Below, one piece after another: positions 49,872-60,758 of a DNA stretch of 64,000 bases. The stretch's first letter is position 1. Each line of letters opens with the position of its first letter. The stretch is from Rhynchonema sp. JSB1_4 (taxonomy: Eukaryota; Nematoda; Chromadorea; Monhysterida; Xyalidae): assembly GCA_030248065.1 (NCBI GenBank), contig JASAMV010004701.1, positions 62,001-126,000 on the forward strand, read 5' to 3'. Below the pieces are notes generated by a model. It saw nothing but the letters and a program-made list of their open reading frames with translations. It did not search any database and was not told the origin of the DNA. A program made the position numbers and the translations under genes.

Positions 49872-50422
49872 AATGACGATAAAACGATCTGCTGGTTATA
49901 GTTTACTCGACATGTTTGTTCTGGCTTATCGGTTTTCGGGCTGCTGCTCCCAGATTTTCTTGTCCACACAAGGGCATAATTGTACGAGGAATTTTACTCA
50001 TGAATTTTTTATTGGTAGAGCAATTTGTATCAAGGAAGAGAATTGTGTCGCCGTGCAGTTCAGTAGAGCAAATGAACTCCATTGAACTAAGTTGGTTATT
50101 TCTCCTTTCTCGGCCATCAGCCGGCAGCTGTAATTCTGTGAACAATATTTGGGCTGTCTTGTCTGTGGTTGTCGCATCATTTCCTGGTGTCCCTTTGGTC
50201 TTTTCTGTGCCTTCTGTTGATATCCACTGTGGTTTTCTCATTGTGTTGCTGCACTGACTGTAAGTAGTCGACTATGGTTATTACTGACAGGGACACACGA
50301 TTGTACTGTGAAATTTATTCTATTTATTTGTCGCTATATGACAACAAAACAACGTGGCATTTTCTTCGAATAAAAATCTCCATAACAACGTAAATCAACA
50401 GTTTGTCAAACAGAATGTGCTG
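49872..50422. other. Convergent 3' ends of PRRC1 and MPP10
   Basis: No gene lies between the two stop codons. Minus-strand AATAAA strings at 50314-50319 and 50323-50328 are about 95-110 nt past the MPP10 stop. A plus-strand AATAAA at 50369-50374 is about 500 nt past the PRRC1 stop. If both are used, the two 3' UTRs overlap. Confidence 0.55.
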
Positions 50423-53400
50423 CTATAACTTGAATTGCGCGCCCCGACGCTTTGACGTCCGGTCTTTCTGACATGGTGACTTTTGTTTCAACCCCTGCAT
50501 CTCATTGTTGACTTGTTTTTGTAGATTTGTGAAGAACTCCGTTGAAGTGGACGACTTTGTCTTACGATTGTCACGATCTTCAGTTTCCTCAGATTTCTGT
50601 AAAGTGGTACTTCTTGTCAGCAGGGATGGAAAGATATCGGGTATCAGGATGTTCTTCCAGAGTATCAGGTATTACACTTTGCAACTGCAACCCCTTCTCA
50701 GACGCAGCTCTGCAGACAGTGTTTCAGGAAGTAAAGAAATCCTGAAATGTATACGGGAGCTGTTTTCATGTTGCATGACACAACAACACAACACGATTTT
50801 TATGAATAAACTCAATTCGTTGCGCGTAGCACTTACTGGCCATCTCAAATAAAATCACGTGCGAAACTTGCCACAAACCTCATTTTTGCTATAAATAATG
50901 TGTAACAGCAGTCAGTTTTGCCCGTTTCGGCCTGTTTTAACAGCCGGGCGAGGTGCCAGGCCTCCTCGGCGCGAATCCCTCAAGCCAAATGACCTCCAAA
51001 AAGTACCACGATCAGATTGTATAAAAACTTCACCTCTCCCCCCGAAGCCGATCCCTACTTGTGAGAGGCAGTACCAACCTGGAAAATGAAGCCGACCTTT
51101 TTTACTTTCTTGACGCGTCCTATTTTCGACAGTTCCGCCAATCCGCCCTTGTCACGACCCACTTTGTCGGCAATCACTTTCTGACGAATTTTCTTCTTGC
51201 GTCGCGCACGTAGCTTGTCAGATTTTGTGGTCTCTTCGATGGCTTTCAGTTCGTTGGTTTGACGAGCCTGTGAATCGACATTAAATGAAATCAGGCGGAT
51301 ATAAATGAGAAAGATTGAATAAAATCCACCTTGACTTCCTCGGGCGCCACCGTAATTTCATTGCTAGTGCCCACCGGTGCGACTTCCTCCATTTGAATGC
51401 TACGCATGTTGTTCACTATGCTCACTTCAGCTGTCAGCTGCAGAATGAGAAAAAAATTTCAAACATCTTTTTTTATGAATGACATGTTATGATGACTGAC
51501 CGCTTTCGGCGTGTAATGGAAATGCGTCAATTTATCGAGCGTATCAAACAACTCTTTCATTTGCGCTTGAATCGCTTCGTGTTTCGGGTTGGTTGCGTCT
51601 TCCTCTTGTTTCTGAAATGCAAGTAATTATTGTTTTGCGAAACTGTTTGTGATGGCATGAACTAAAGTAAGACCGAACCAGTGTTTGTTTCTGGAACTCC
51701 TTTTCATAGATTTCAGCCAACGATTGTTTGCTCTTCTGTTGTTCCAACACCAATTCATTGCGGTATTTCCGTGGTTCAACCTGCGGTCGATGTTTGCGCT
51801 CGACATCATCCCACGCCTGAAACAATGACGAATTGATCTGGCCAACAATTACGAACACGCGCCAGAACGTTTTGCAGAATAGTTGAATCGAGGGCAGTGT
51901 GGAGAATACCGCTGGTGAGAAAACCAAAACCTTGCTTCATGAATAAGTGTCGAGCGCCACACAAGGAAATACTGACTGAGAACCGCACGCCAAAGGCATT
52001 TACGCGGCTGGACATTTGAACTGCGGTTCACGGCTGAGCTGTCAGGAAAGAAAAGCTTGCGAACTTTGTCACGAATTCGTTGTTTGATGAGCGCTTCCAG
52101 ACGAGCGGTCACATCTTCAGTAATGATCGGGGCTGAAGGTCGGTACAACGTCAGAACCATCATGACGACATAGATAAACTAAATGTTGATCATTTACCCA
52201 ATTTCGTAGCCCTATCGAATTGTAGATGTTCCTCCAGCATTGCATTCTGCGGTCGATCCCGACTGCTCACTTCGCCAGTCAACTGCCACGGTTTGTCACC
52301 AAGATTCGTCTCCTCGAGTGTACTGATCTTGGATTGCAGCTAAAAATGCGACGGCTTGCAGCAACAGTTTTGCGTAAAAATTGAAATAGTTCTTTCAAAG
52401 TTCTGACTGTGCTCAGGTCTCAAAACAACTGTGCGTCAGTCAGCAGAAGCAGAAGAGCTACGCAGGCAAGCCACCGTACCCTCTGTTGACGTCTGGTGAA
52501 TTCTGTGGGCTCTGTTACAACCGAAGTCTGAGGCTCATCTTGTCCATGCGCAGGAGCAACTGATTCTTGGTCATCAGCAGCCTCTGATTCAATTTGCCGT
52601 GCTGCATCAACATTTCCAGCTGTTGCACCATTCGCCTGCTCCCCAAACGGTGGGTCGAAAAACTGTGCGTACGTGTAGTCGCAGTCGACTTGATCGTCCT
52701 GAAACATCAGCAAATGAAAGCAATCGATGGCTTGCTGAGCATTGGACTCAAGAAATGCAAACGCGAGTAACCACCAGCAAACTGCCCAACAGAACTCAAA
52801 CACCAGAAACGCACCTCATCCCCTTCAGCCAAGTCACCCAGCGCTTCCAATTCTCTGTTCCCCTTCTCCAAATCGTCACAAAACGCGTTCATATCTGCCA
52901 AACTGAAGAAGTTGTCATCGACTTTTGTTCGTTTTCGGGCTGGCTGACTGCTTTGAACCGGTGGTTTCTCTTTCGCAGACGAGCCTGGATGCGAATCGCC
53001 CTGTTCAGTGTCGCGAGAGTCACGCTGATTGTCCCGATCTTCGAGCCACAAACTGGACGGACTGTTAATGGTTGCAACGTCATTGTTGGCCTCGTGATCT
53101 CGCAGCAGCACCATTTCGTGCCCAGCTGACAGCGCGTTCCGCAGCGCCTTGAGACGGTGCCGATTTTGGACGTCAATCTGCAAGAAAACACTACGTTGAG
53201 CAGAAACATTTCCTCATCCAATAAAACACTGAGAAACTAATACAAGACAGACCTAAGAACAACGCCAGTGAAAGGCATTGACGAACCTGTTGCCATAGCA
53301 TTTCCTCATCGGCACCCTGAGTGGTCAGCGAGGACAAGGTGCCCGTGCGATCACCACCACTGCATTCAGCCGACTTTGCACTCTTGTACGCACCGCACAA

Positions 53401-53548
53401 ACTGGATAGCGCTGATGACGGCCCGTTTGCGACACAACTACAAATGTGGCGCAGCATTGGCACAAATCATAACACAAAAATAACAACATTATGAAAATAA
53501 CAACCTTGCCCAAAAGCCACCGGCGTCGCTCATCTTGTCAGATTCCAT
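50423..53548 (-). CDS. MPHOSPH10: MPP10, U3 small nucleolar ribonucleoprotein component
   Basis: MPP10 binds IMP3/IMP4 in the U3 snoRNP and supports early 18S rRNA processing in the nucleolus. Eleven minus-strand exons: 53548-53505 (exon begins 53557), 53437-53287, 53177-52815, 52698-52480, 52339-52198, 52132-52065, 51816-51679, 51611-51501, 51437-51330, 51267-51079 and 50596-50423, totalling 1,707 nt (568 residues). Family motifs in order are DEEMLWQQV, KVDDNFFSLADMNAF, YTYAQFFDPPF, KPWQLTGEVSSRDRP, APIITEDVTARLEALIKQRI, AWDDVERKHRPQ, KSKQSLAEIYEKEF, LTHFHYTPKA, a basic KIRQKVIADK segment and the C-terminal KSSTSTEFFTNLQKQV. Vertebrate MPP10 is longer, mostly in acidic linkers. If the last donor (CAG|GTTGGT at 51078) were not used, the frame would stop at 51055, losing the conserved C-terminus. 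The initiator ATG at 53548 follows an acceptor, so an untranslated first exon is likely. Confidence 0.95.
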
Positions 53549-54206
53549 TTTTGCAGCCTGCAAACGAGAGACCAAACTGTTATCTAAATTAAATATTGCC
53601 ATATCTAACTTCAAATTATTCAACAATCCAGAAGAAAATAAGTGAGCCGGCAAAAAACCGGTATCTAGCCCCACAAGCACAACTAAATCCAACACCTAGC
53701 TGAATAATTTTATTAGTGAGATAAAGACAACCGAGAGATAGTGTGTGAATAACGGAAGCTCACGCCAACGCCAAGTACTTAGAAAAGATACAATACATGC
53801 ATATCCTGAAAAATATGAACACAAGAAAATTAAAAACAACAGACAAATTTGACATAAAAGTAGAAACGACGAAAAAATGAACTTGGCATACGTAACGGCA
53901 ACTTGGAACATCAGTCACACTGCTGCATTTGGGATCACAAATTTATCAAAAACAGTAAAATACACGCTCAGTTCAGATTTTAGTGAGAATCTGTGCAAAA
54001 TAGACGCAAAATAGCAAGCAACAAAGTACGACACATAGAAAAATACACAACCAACCAATCAGGCAACCGATAATGCACCGTGATTAATGCACACAAAATG
54101 TTCTGTAAGAAAAATGGATTATTATCTGGTGTTCCATAATTTGTTGCGGTCTAACGACTAGGGCAGGCACACGTTCCACAAAAACACCTACAACAGGAAA
54201 GGGATG
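53549..54206. other. Region between MPP10 start and the intergenic MITE
   Basis: It probably contains the 5' UTR intron and promoter of MPP10. I recognise no other gene or repeat. Confidence 0.45.
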
Positions 54207-54569
54207 TATAGTCCAGCCACGAACTCATGAGACGACTTTTTTTGAAATTGGCTTATGCGGATCCAATAATGTTCCGGTTCCACGTATTTCGGAAATGAAA
54301 GAAAGAGAAACGCATGTATTTTTTAAAAACACGCTCTCTCAATCGGTGCGTAATTTCCCTTTTGACTCCCAAAACATTCGTGTGTTGAACGACGTTGCTG
54401 TTCGCGTAAGCACGCAACAAATTGAGGTCAGCCAGCTGGAACTTGTCATCATGTCTCTCAGCCCGATCTCTTTCTTTTGTTTGCGAAAACCCGTGTAACC
54501 GGTGCATTTTTGGATCTGGCGAGGCAAGCTTTAAAAAAAGTCGTCTCATGAGCTGGTGGTTGGACTATA
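54207..54569. mobile_element. MITE between Arp3 and MPP10
   Basis: Inverted ends of about 45 bp begin TATAGTCCAGCCAC and include ACTCATGAGACGACTTTTTTT, with the complement ending at 54569. The TATA termini fit a TA-target family. An internal stretch (54350-54500; CCCTTTTGACTCCCAAAACAT to CTTTCTTTTGTTTGCGAAAAC) recurs, diverged, at 62265-62400. Confidence 0.82.
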
Positions 54570-54628
54570 CCGTAGACTTGATAAATGTTTATGAGATAAA
54601 TAGATGCGTTCATGTTCTTCACTAGTTC

Positions 54629-57600
54629 TTATGTTAGTACCCCAAACACAGGGTTGTATCGACACACTGACGGTCCTTTCTCCATGTACTCGGCCTTGGT
54701 GTGAGCAACGTTGTAGAACTCGGGCTGCAACAAAACAAAGTAATTGTTTATTTGGGAGCACGTGGCACGAGGTGGAAACGTTCTTGCAGCAACGCCGTGG
54801 TTGTTGTGATCCAACGGTGAAACGGTGAAACATTTCACATTCCAATACATCACATATTTGCAAAAACGTCTTGACGATGGCTCACCGTTGAGGCGAGCAT
54901 GCTGCCACCAAACCACACGGCATATCTTTGCATTTTGTGAGTGACAACATTGACATCAATTGGTTTGGGCTGAAATAATTACAGAACTATTGTCAGTCGT
55001 AGATCAGATCAAAGAAAAAAACAGAAAAGTGCACATACCTTGATACGTCCTTGTGACAATTCCTCGTTCACTTTCATTCTGTATTCGGTGACGCGTTTTA
55101 GATCACGCTGTAATCGACGACCGAAATCCTTGAACATCGTTGAGCCACCGCTCAGCACAATGTTCTCGTACAATCCTACAAATTATGATGGTATTCAATA
55201 GTTAACGGACGTGAATATTAGCTTTTACTTTGCAAAAGAATTCAGTAGTGCATTCAGAATAAGAATCCCGAACCTCGTCTGACGTCAATGGGACACTGTT
55301 GGATAGCTGAATCGAGAGATTCCGAAATCGGAGTCGTGAAATCCGGATTAGCAAACTGAAAGAATACAAAGGATTGAGTAAGAAATTAGAAAGTAAACGC
55401 AGGGAAAAGCCGAGTCATAATAACCTCCGGGTGGAAGAATATTTCTGGTCCCAAAAATCGTTCATATCCGACGTCGATATTGAACTCGTGTTTTGTGATT
55501 TGGTTGATGCCGTGGTAGACCTTCATCCATTTTGACGGCTCCGCGTCGTATTTGTGGAATTCTTTGGCCAAATCAGGCGCCACGTAACAGAAACGCTCCT
55601 GTGATAATACAAATAAAACGGAAACTAATAGCCCGCCATTGAAATTCCGCACGAAGTGGCAATTATGGCCAACTGCATAGTTGGTATTTGGGGCAAGTGG
55701 CGTTTTTTGCTATTGGCTAACTTTGAAAAACTAAATCTTGGCCGAAGAGCAGAAACACAAAAAAACGAGTAATTGCAAACGGAAAGTAACCTTAATGGCC
55801 TTGGCAGTTTCGAGCGATTGTTCGGGCGGAATGCTGGGTTCGCGTTCACGCAGCAATTGTTGAATGAAGTAGGTGATATCACGGCCGGCAATCGGGATGT
55901 GTTTGATGCACGAACCGATTACGTAACCCTCGGCCTAAACAACCAGCTTTTCTTGAACTCTGTCAATTAAGTTAGAAACACTGTTCACTTTGATTGATGC
56001 AACAAGCGCGAATCCTCACCACAGGAATACAGTGCGTCACACCATCACCACTGTCAATCACCAGACCGGTCAGGCTACGAGCGTCCGCCTTGCGACTCTG
56101 CCACGACGCTGACAGTGCTAAGACGGCCTGCAAGCAACGGGGACACATACGTACACAGTTGGGCACAGCTCATTTGTTGTTGGGGAAATCAAACTTAAAG
56201 ATCTGGCTGGTGAGCGGAAGCCCACTCAACTGTGATCAAAACAAGTGATAACCTGTACAGCAATATAAAGTGCAGGCACATTGAATGATTCGAACATAAT
56301 TTCAGCAGTATATTCGCGATTTTCTGGCGTGTTCAGTGGAGGCTCAGTCTGAAAATTTAGATAACAGTTGATTTCTGTGAATCCAAATATAACATTACAG
56401 ACCAGAAATAGGTAATCACGCCATACCAGTAAGAAGTAGTGGTCTTCCGGCTCAGCACGTAGGTATTTGAAAATTGATTGTTCCCAGAATCGTTCCATGA
56501 GATCCCAGTCTTCGATAATGCCGTGTCGAATCGGGTACTGAATGGGGTGTGGGTGTGTCGCACCAACAGCAGGAGCAAAGTTTTGTTCAATCAAGCAAAG
56601 TTTTGTTCAATCACCACTGATGTTTCCACTTCGAAAAAATAATTAATTTTGCTCAACATTGATGGCTTCACTTTGGAAAACGGGTAATTTTCTTCAAACG
56701 TGAAATTGACAGAAATATTTGGAACAATTACAATTGAAAGAACAGCACCGGACAATTTAATGTCAAACTGCTCGATTTTAGATGTCCTTTCCTTTTTCAA
56801 ACTATAAAGGCGTGCGCGCGTGTGGGTTCTTTTCGCAACTGTGTGGGAGTGGGCGTGTGGTTTTTCACTAAATCTGTGTGCGTGGATGTGGGGTTTCCAA
56901 AAACCGTAGGGTGTGGGTGTGGGACCCCCATATTCCGATCCCTATAGTACTGAATGACCATTATGGTCAGACAGAAATGAATTTGATAATAAATGAACCT
57001 ACGATTGTGTGACTTACGACAGAAAGAGCAAGAGCAAACCGACTTTGACTGAATAGTTAGTAGCATTGACAGCATCATCGCCAATATGAAAGTCGAGATC
57101 ATCGACGCCGCGCGCAACACGACGTGCCGTTTTGTCACCAACACCGGCAGCTTCTTTGATGGCAATCGCTGGAATGTGTGCACCATGTTGCGTGGCAAAT
57201 GGAAAAAATCACGCAAGCGCAAGATATGGCACCAAACCTGACGGGATTATGAACTGAGGCTCTGTGTTACTGGCGAACCCGAGTTTTGTGTATCTGAAAT
57301 TCCATAACCAATGAACGGAAGAAGCTGAATATGGAGCACCACAGTGGTGTAGCTACCCAGGCGGGGCGGCAACCTACTGTACCACCAAAAATGTGGGGCG
57401 GCAACCTAACTACTGTACCGGCCGAGCTAGGGGGGGGGAACAAATTTTTTAGGTCCAAATATTGATGAAAATGTACTGTAAAACGCTAATTTCGCGGCTA
57501 GGCGTAGCGCGCAATTTTTCGCCTATTTGGAGTGAAAAATACCGATTTTAAACCATTTTGAGCCAAAAATCGCAACTTACTGTACCAGCAACCGGGCGGC

Positions 57601-57815
57601 GACCTACCTACTGTACCCGGATGGAGCTTCAACCTACCTACCTACTGTACCTAGGGGGGCTACACCCCCCTGCTACACCATTGGAGCACCACCAGAACAG
57701 CAGTGACACACACGAGAGTTTAAATCGGAGAGCACGAGAGTTTAAATCGGAGAGCATTTCTAACTAACCCGGTGCCATTGTCGATAACACACGCCGGCAA
57801 GCGGCCCAGCACCAT
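54629..57815 (-). CDS. ACTR3: Arp3, actin-related protein of the Arp2/3 complex
   Basis: Arp3 pairs with Arp2 to nucleate branched actin filaments. Twelve minus-strand exons: 57815-57769, 57293-57238, 57168-57044, 56537-56427, 56348-56253, 56127-56020, 55934-55791, 55598-55425, 55355-55274, 55175-55039, 54969-54886 and 54724-54629. They total 1,260 nt, 419 residues, almost exactly the usual 418. Nucleotide-binding motifs are complete: phosphate-1 loop IDNGTGYTKLGF, phosphate-2 loop [14 protein letters not shown] and adenosine-side [16 protein letters not shown]. Arp3-specific stretches are [47 protein letters not shown] and [16 protein letters not shown]. All junctions are in phase, and no residue expected for function looks lost. 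Intron 1 contains a 342-bp hAT-like insertion. Confidence 0.97.
57342..57683. mobile_element. hAT-like MITE in Arp3 intron 1 (CAGTGGTGTAGC family)
   Basis: Ends CAGTGGTGTAGCTACCC and GCTACACCATTG are flanked by the exact duplication GAGCACCA at 57334-57341 and 57684-57691. The body contains CAACCTACCTACTGTACC repeats and a GCGCGCAATTTTTCGCC stretch. A second complete copy lies at 60414-60758. Confidence 0.9.
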
Positions 57816-58233
57816 TTTGGTATACTTTTCTTGATCGCTGCTTCCACCAAGATTTCACTGTTTCTGTTTTACTGGCTTGATTAAATTCTGGAACGAGGTT
57901 AGACTGCGTTATTGGCTGGTTATTGCTCAATCAGGTTTGTGTGCTTAGCACTTAGCAGCCACAGCTAAGGTACACTAACCGCCGCGACCAAGGTACACTA
58001 GTACACTAACTGCCGCGCCAGGTACACCGCCTCAATTTTTGCCTAAAATCGGCATTTTAGACCTAAAATGGGCATTTTTAGACCTGAAATGGGCAATTTT
58101 TATGTCGGTAATGTCAAAAGTCACCAAAATACCCTTTCTATGGAGACTTTTTTCCAAAAAGGGGCAAAAATCGGTCAAATTTTCTACCTCAAAAAGTGAC
58201 TTTTTTCTGGATTTGGGTCTTCCCCCCTCCCCC

Positions 58234-59064
58234 CAGTGTAGTACTTGGTCAGGGTGTTGACAATAGATAGATTCGGACCCGAAATGTGTTGACGATAGAT
58301 AGATGACCCAAGTCCGAAATCTGGGGGGGGTCGACCCAAACTTGTTGTGAGTACCCAAACATCAAGGTACATCATAGTGCACTAAGTAGGTAACAATGTT
58401 TAAATAGCACTGAAAATTTACTTAGATGTACTGCGCGATTTTTTGCCTATTTTTGGGGCAAAAAATACCAATTTTGAGCCATTTTGAGTAAAAAATGTCC
58501 ATTTTGGGGTCGATTGTTGTCGACGATAGATCAGTGTAGTTCCTGGTCCGGCGCGGCGGTTAGTGTACGAGTGTACCTATCCCTTTTTTCCGTGCGGCGG
58601 TTAGTGTACCTCCCTGGGGGGGGAAGACCCAAATTCAGGAAAAAGTCACTTTTTGAGGTCTAAAATTTGACCGATTTTTGGCCCTTTTTGGAAAAATTTC
58701 TCCATAAAAAGGGTATTTTGGCGACTTTTGACAACATCGACCTAAAGATCATCTATTTTAGGCCTAAAAATGCCCATTTTAGGCCTAAAATTGCCTATTT
58801 TAGGCAAAAATTGAGGCGGTTAGTGTACCTGGCGCGGCGGTTAGTGTACTAGTGTGCCTTGGTCGCGGCGGTTAGTTAGTGTACCTTAGGGGGGACCCCC
58901 CCAGGAACTACACTGCGATAGATAGATTGTTCTGTTCCTGGAATTTGTTGACGATAGATGGATTTGCCCATAAGTGTTGACGATAGATAGATGAAATCAA
59001 AGTGTCGACGATAGATAGATGAATTTGGGGGGACCGCCCCACCCCCCCCCCAAGAAGTACCCTG
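58234..59064. mobile_element. Second GATAGATAGATG-repeat element, middle level of a three-deep nest
   Basis: Ends CAGTGTAGTACTTGG and the diverged AAGAAGTACCCTG enclose GTTGACGATAGATAGAT repeats shared with 44741-45637. Flanks are C-rich and give only an approximate duplication. It contains the 58532-58915 element. Confidence 0.72.
58532..58915. mobile_element. hAT-like MITE, CAGTGTAGTTCCTGG family, innermost level
   Basis: Termini are exact for the family and are flanked by the exact duplication CGATAGAT at 58524-58531 and 58916-58923, which is part of the host element's own repeat. GCGGCGGTTAGTGTACC subterminal repeats are present in both arms. Confidence 0.92.
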
Positions 59065-59269
59065 TTTCCCCCCAGGGAGGTACACTAACCGAACCGCCGT
59101 ACGGAAAAAAGGGTAGTAGGTACACCAACCGCCGCGCCACATTTCTTCAAAATTTTCAGCCGTCGTTGACTGATCCCCTCAGTCACTGGGTTGCTGCTTT
59201 TCAGATAATCATCAATATTCCGTCATCCGTTGCCGACTTTATTGCTCGTTACATTTGTTCTCTTCATTA

Positions 59270-59665
59270 CCGTATTCCCTAAGATAGAGCCCCCCCCCCC
59301 CAAAAAAATACAGCCCCCCTAAAAGGGGTCAGTGAAAAAATAGAGCCCCCCCAAAAATACAGCCCCCCCAACTTGGAATTCCCCGCTTGGGGGTCGCAAA
59401 GTCAAGTTCTTGTATAAGACACCTTGTGTACAACGTTTGTGGTTGAGTATATGATGACGTAAAGCCTTTTAAGGAAGATCTGCACCTAAAAACACTCAAT
59501 AATGACCAGTAACACCCTGACAGAACTCCATTTTAGGGGTATTTTTTGGAACATTTTTTGAGATTTTGGGCAGCGAAAAAATACAGCCCCCCCCCAAAAA
59601 TACAGCCCCCCCCTAAAAGGGGTCAGTGAAAAAATACAGCCCCCCTTGTATTTTAGGTTTTACGG
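59270..59665. mobile_element. Tc1/mariner-like MITE, second copy
   Basis: Ends CCGTATTCCCTAAG and TTTTAGGTTTTACGG are flanked by TA on both sides. The interior has AATACAGCCCCCCC and GGGGTCAGTGAAAAAATA repeats, the complement of those in 45068-45497. Diverged from that copy, so older. Confidence 0.75.
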
Positions 59666-59943
59666 TAGTTTGGTTACCTAGTTGAATCTCGCCACTCGCC
59701 GGTATGTTTTCTTTGCAGAGGTCGCAATCGGGCCGGCCCGACCTCGGGCCGGGCCGGGCCGGGCCGGGCCGCGATTTTGGGCTTTTGGCTCGGGCCGGGC
59801 CGGGCCGGGCCGGAGATTTGGAGGGTCGGGCCGGGCCGGGCCGGGCACCCCGGCCCGAAGCTTCTGAAGTGACTTATTTTACTGAAAAAGTAGGGATTTT
59901 TTTGTCAAAAATACTAAAATTTCTGACGGATTCGGCAAGCAAG

Positions 59944-60349
59944 CAGTGTAGTTCCTGGGGGGGGGGGGAGGGGGGGTCCCCCCCCCCCCTAAGGTACACT
60001 AACCGCCGCGACCAAGGTACACTAGTACACTAACCGCCGCGCCAGGTACACTAACCGCCTCAATTTTTGCCTAAAATTGGCATTTTTAGGCCTAAAATGG
60101 GCATTTTTAGGCCTAAAATGAGTGATTTTTAGGTCAATGATGTCAAAAGTCGCCAAAATACCCTTTTTATGAAGAATTTTTTCCAAAAAGGGGCAAAAAT
60201 CGGTCAAATTTTCTACCCCAAAAAGTGACTTTTTCCTGGATTTGGGTCTTCCCCCCCCCCCCTTCCCCCCCCCAGGGAGGTACACTAACCGCCGCACGGA
60301 AAAAAGGGGTAGGTACACTAACCGCCGCGCCGGACCAGGAACTACACTG
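59944..60349. mobile_element. hAT-like MITE, CAGTGTAGTTCCTGG family, nested copy
   Basis: Flanked by the exact duplication CAAGCAAG at 59936-59943 and 60350-60357. It is nearly identical in layout and sequence to 44334-44735 (406 versus 402 bp), suggesting recent activity. Confidence 0.93.
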
Positions 60350-60413
60350 CAAGCAAGTGATCAGTATTGTCTCTATCTGACGACCATTTCATGGAAAACA
60401 ATGTATTTTCAAC

Positions 60414-60758
60414 CAGTGGTGTAGCTACCCAGGCGGGGCGGCAACCTACAGTACCACCAAAAATGTGGGACGGCAACCTACCTACTGTACCGGCCGGGCT
60501 AAGGGGGAACAAAATTTTTTCGGTCGAAATTTTGAAGAAAATGTGCTCTAAAACGCTAATTTCGCGCGTAGCGCGGCGATTTATCGCCTATTTGGAGTGA
60601 AAAGTACCGATTTTATATACCATTTTGAGCCAAAAAATCGCAACTTACTGTACTAGCCGCCTGCGGCGACCTACCTAGTGTACCAGGAATCAGGATGGAG
60701 CGTCAACCTACCTACCTACTGTACCTAGATGGTACCCCCACCCCCTGCAACACCGTTG
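60414..60758. mobile_element. hAT-like MITE, CAGTGGTGTAGC family, nested copy
   Basis: Flanked by the exact duplication TTTTCAAC at 60406-60413 and 60759-60766. Sister of the copy in Arp3 intron 1, sharing the CCCAGGCGGGGCGGCAACC opening and GTACCGGCCG segment. Confidence 0.9.

Larger units (their letters stand above)
57966..59143. mobile_element. Remnant of the CAGTGTAGTTCCTGG family split by an insertion
   Basis: The left part (GGTACACTAACCGCCGCG, then TTTAGACCTAAAATGGGC) and right part (AGGGAGGTACACTAACCG, then ACACCAACCGCCGCGCC) match the intact copies at 44334 and 59944 but lack the terminal 15 bp. The 58234-59064 element sits within its C-rich central tract. Confidence 0.75.

Noticed and set aside
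51054..51078. MPP10 stop at 51055-51057 in read-through of exon 10
   Set aside because: The preceding CAG|GTTGGT donor joins in phase to 50596, which restores the family's conserved C-terminal KSSxxxFFxxLQxQV; that model is preferred.
53489..53695. Longer MPP10 N-terminus through 53695
   Set aside because: The frame is open but has a typical acceptor (TCGTTTGCAG) just before 53557 and no family resemblance upstream; read as 5' UTR intron.
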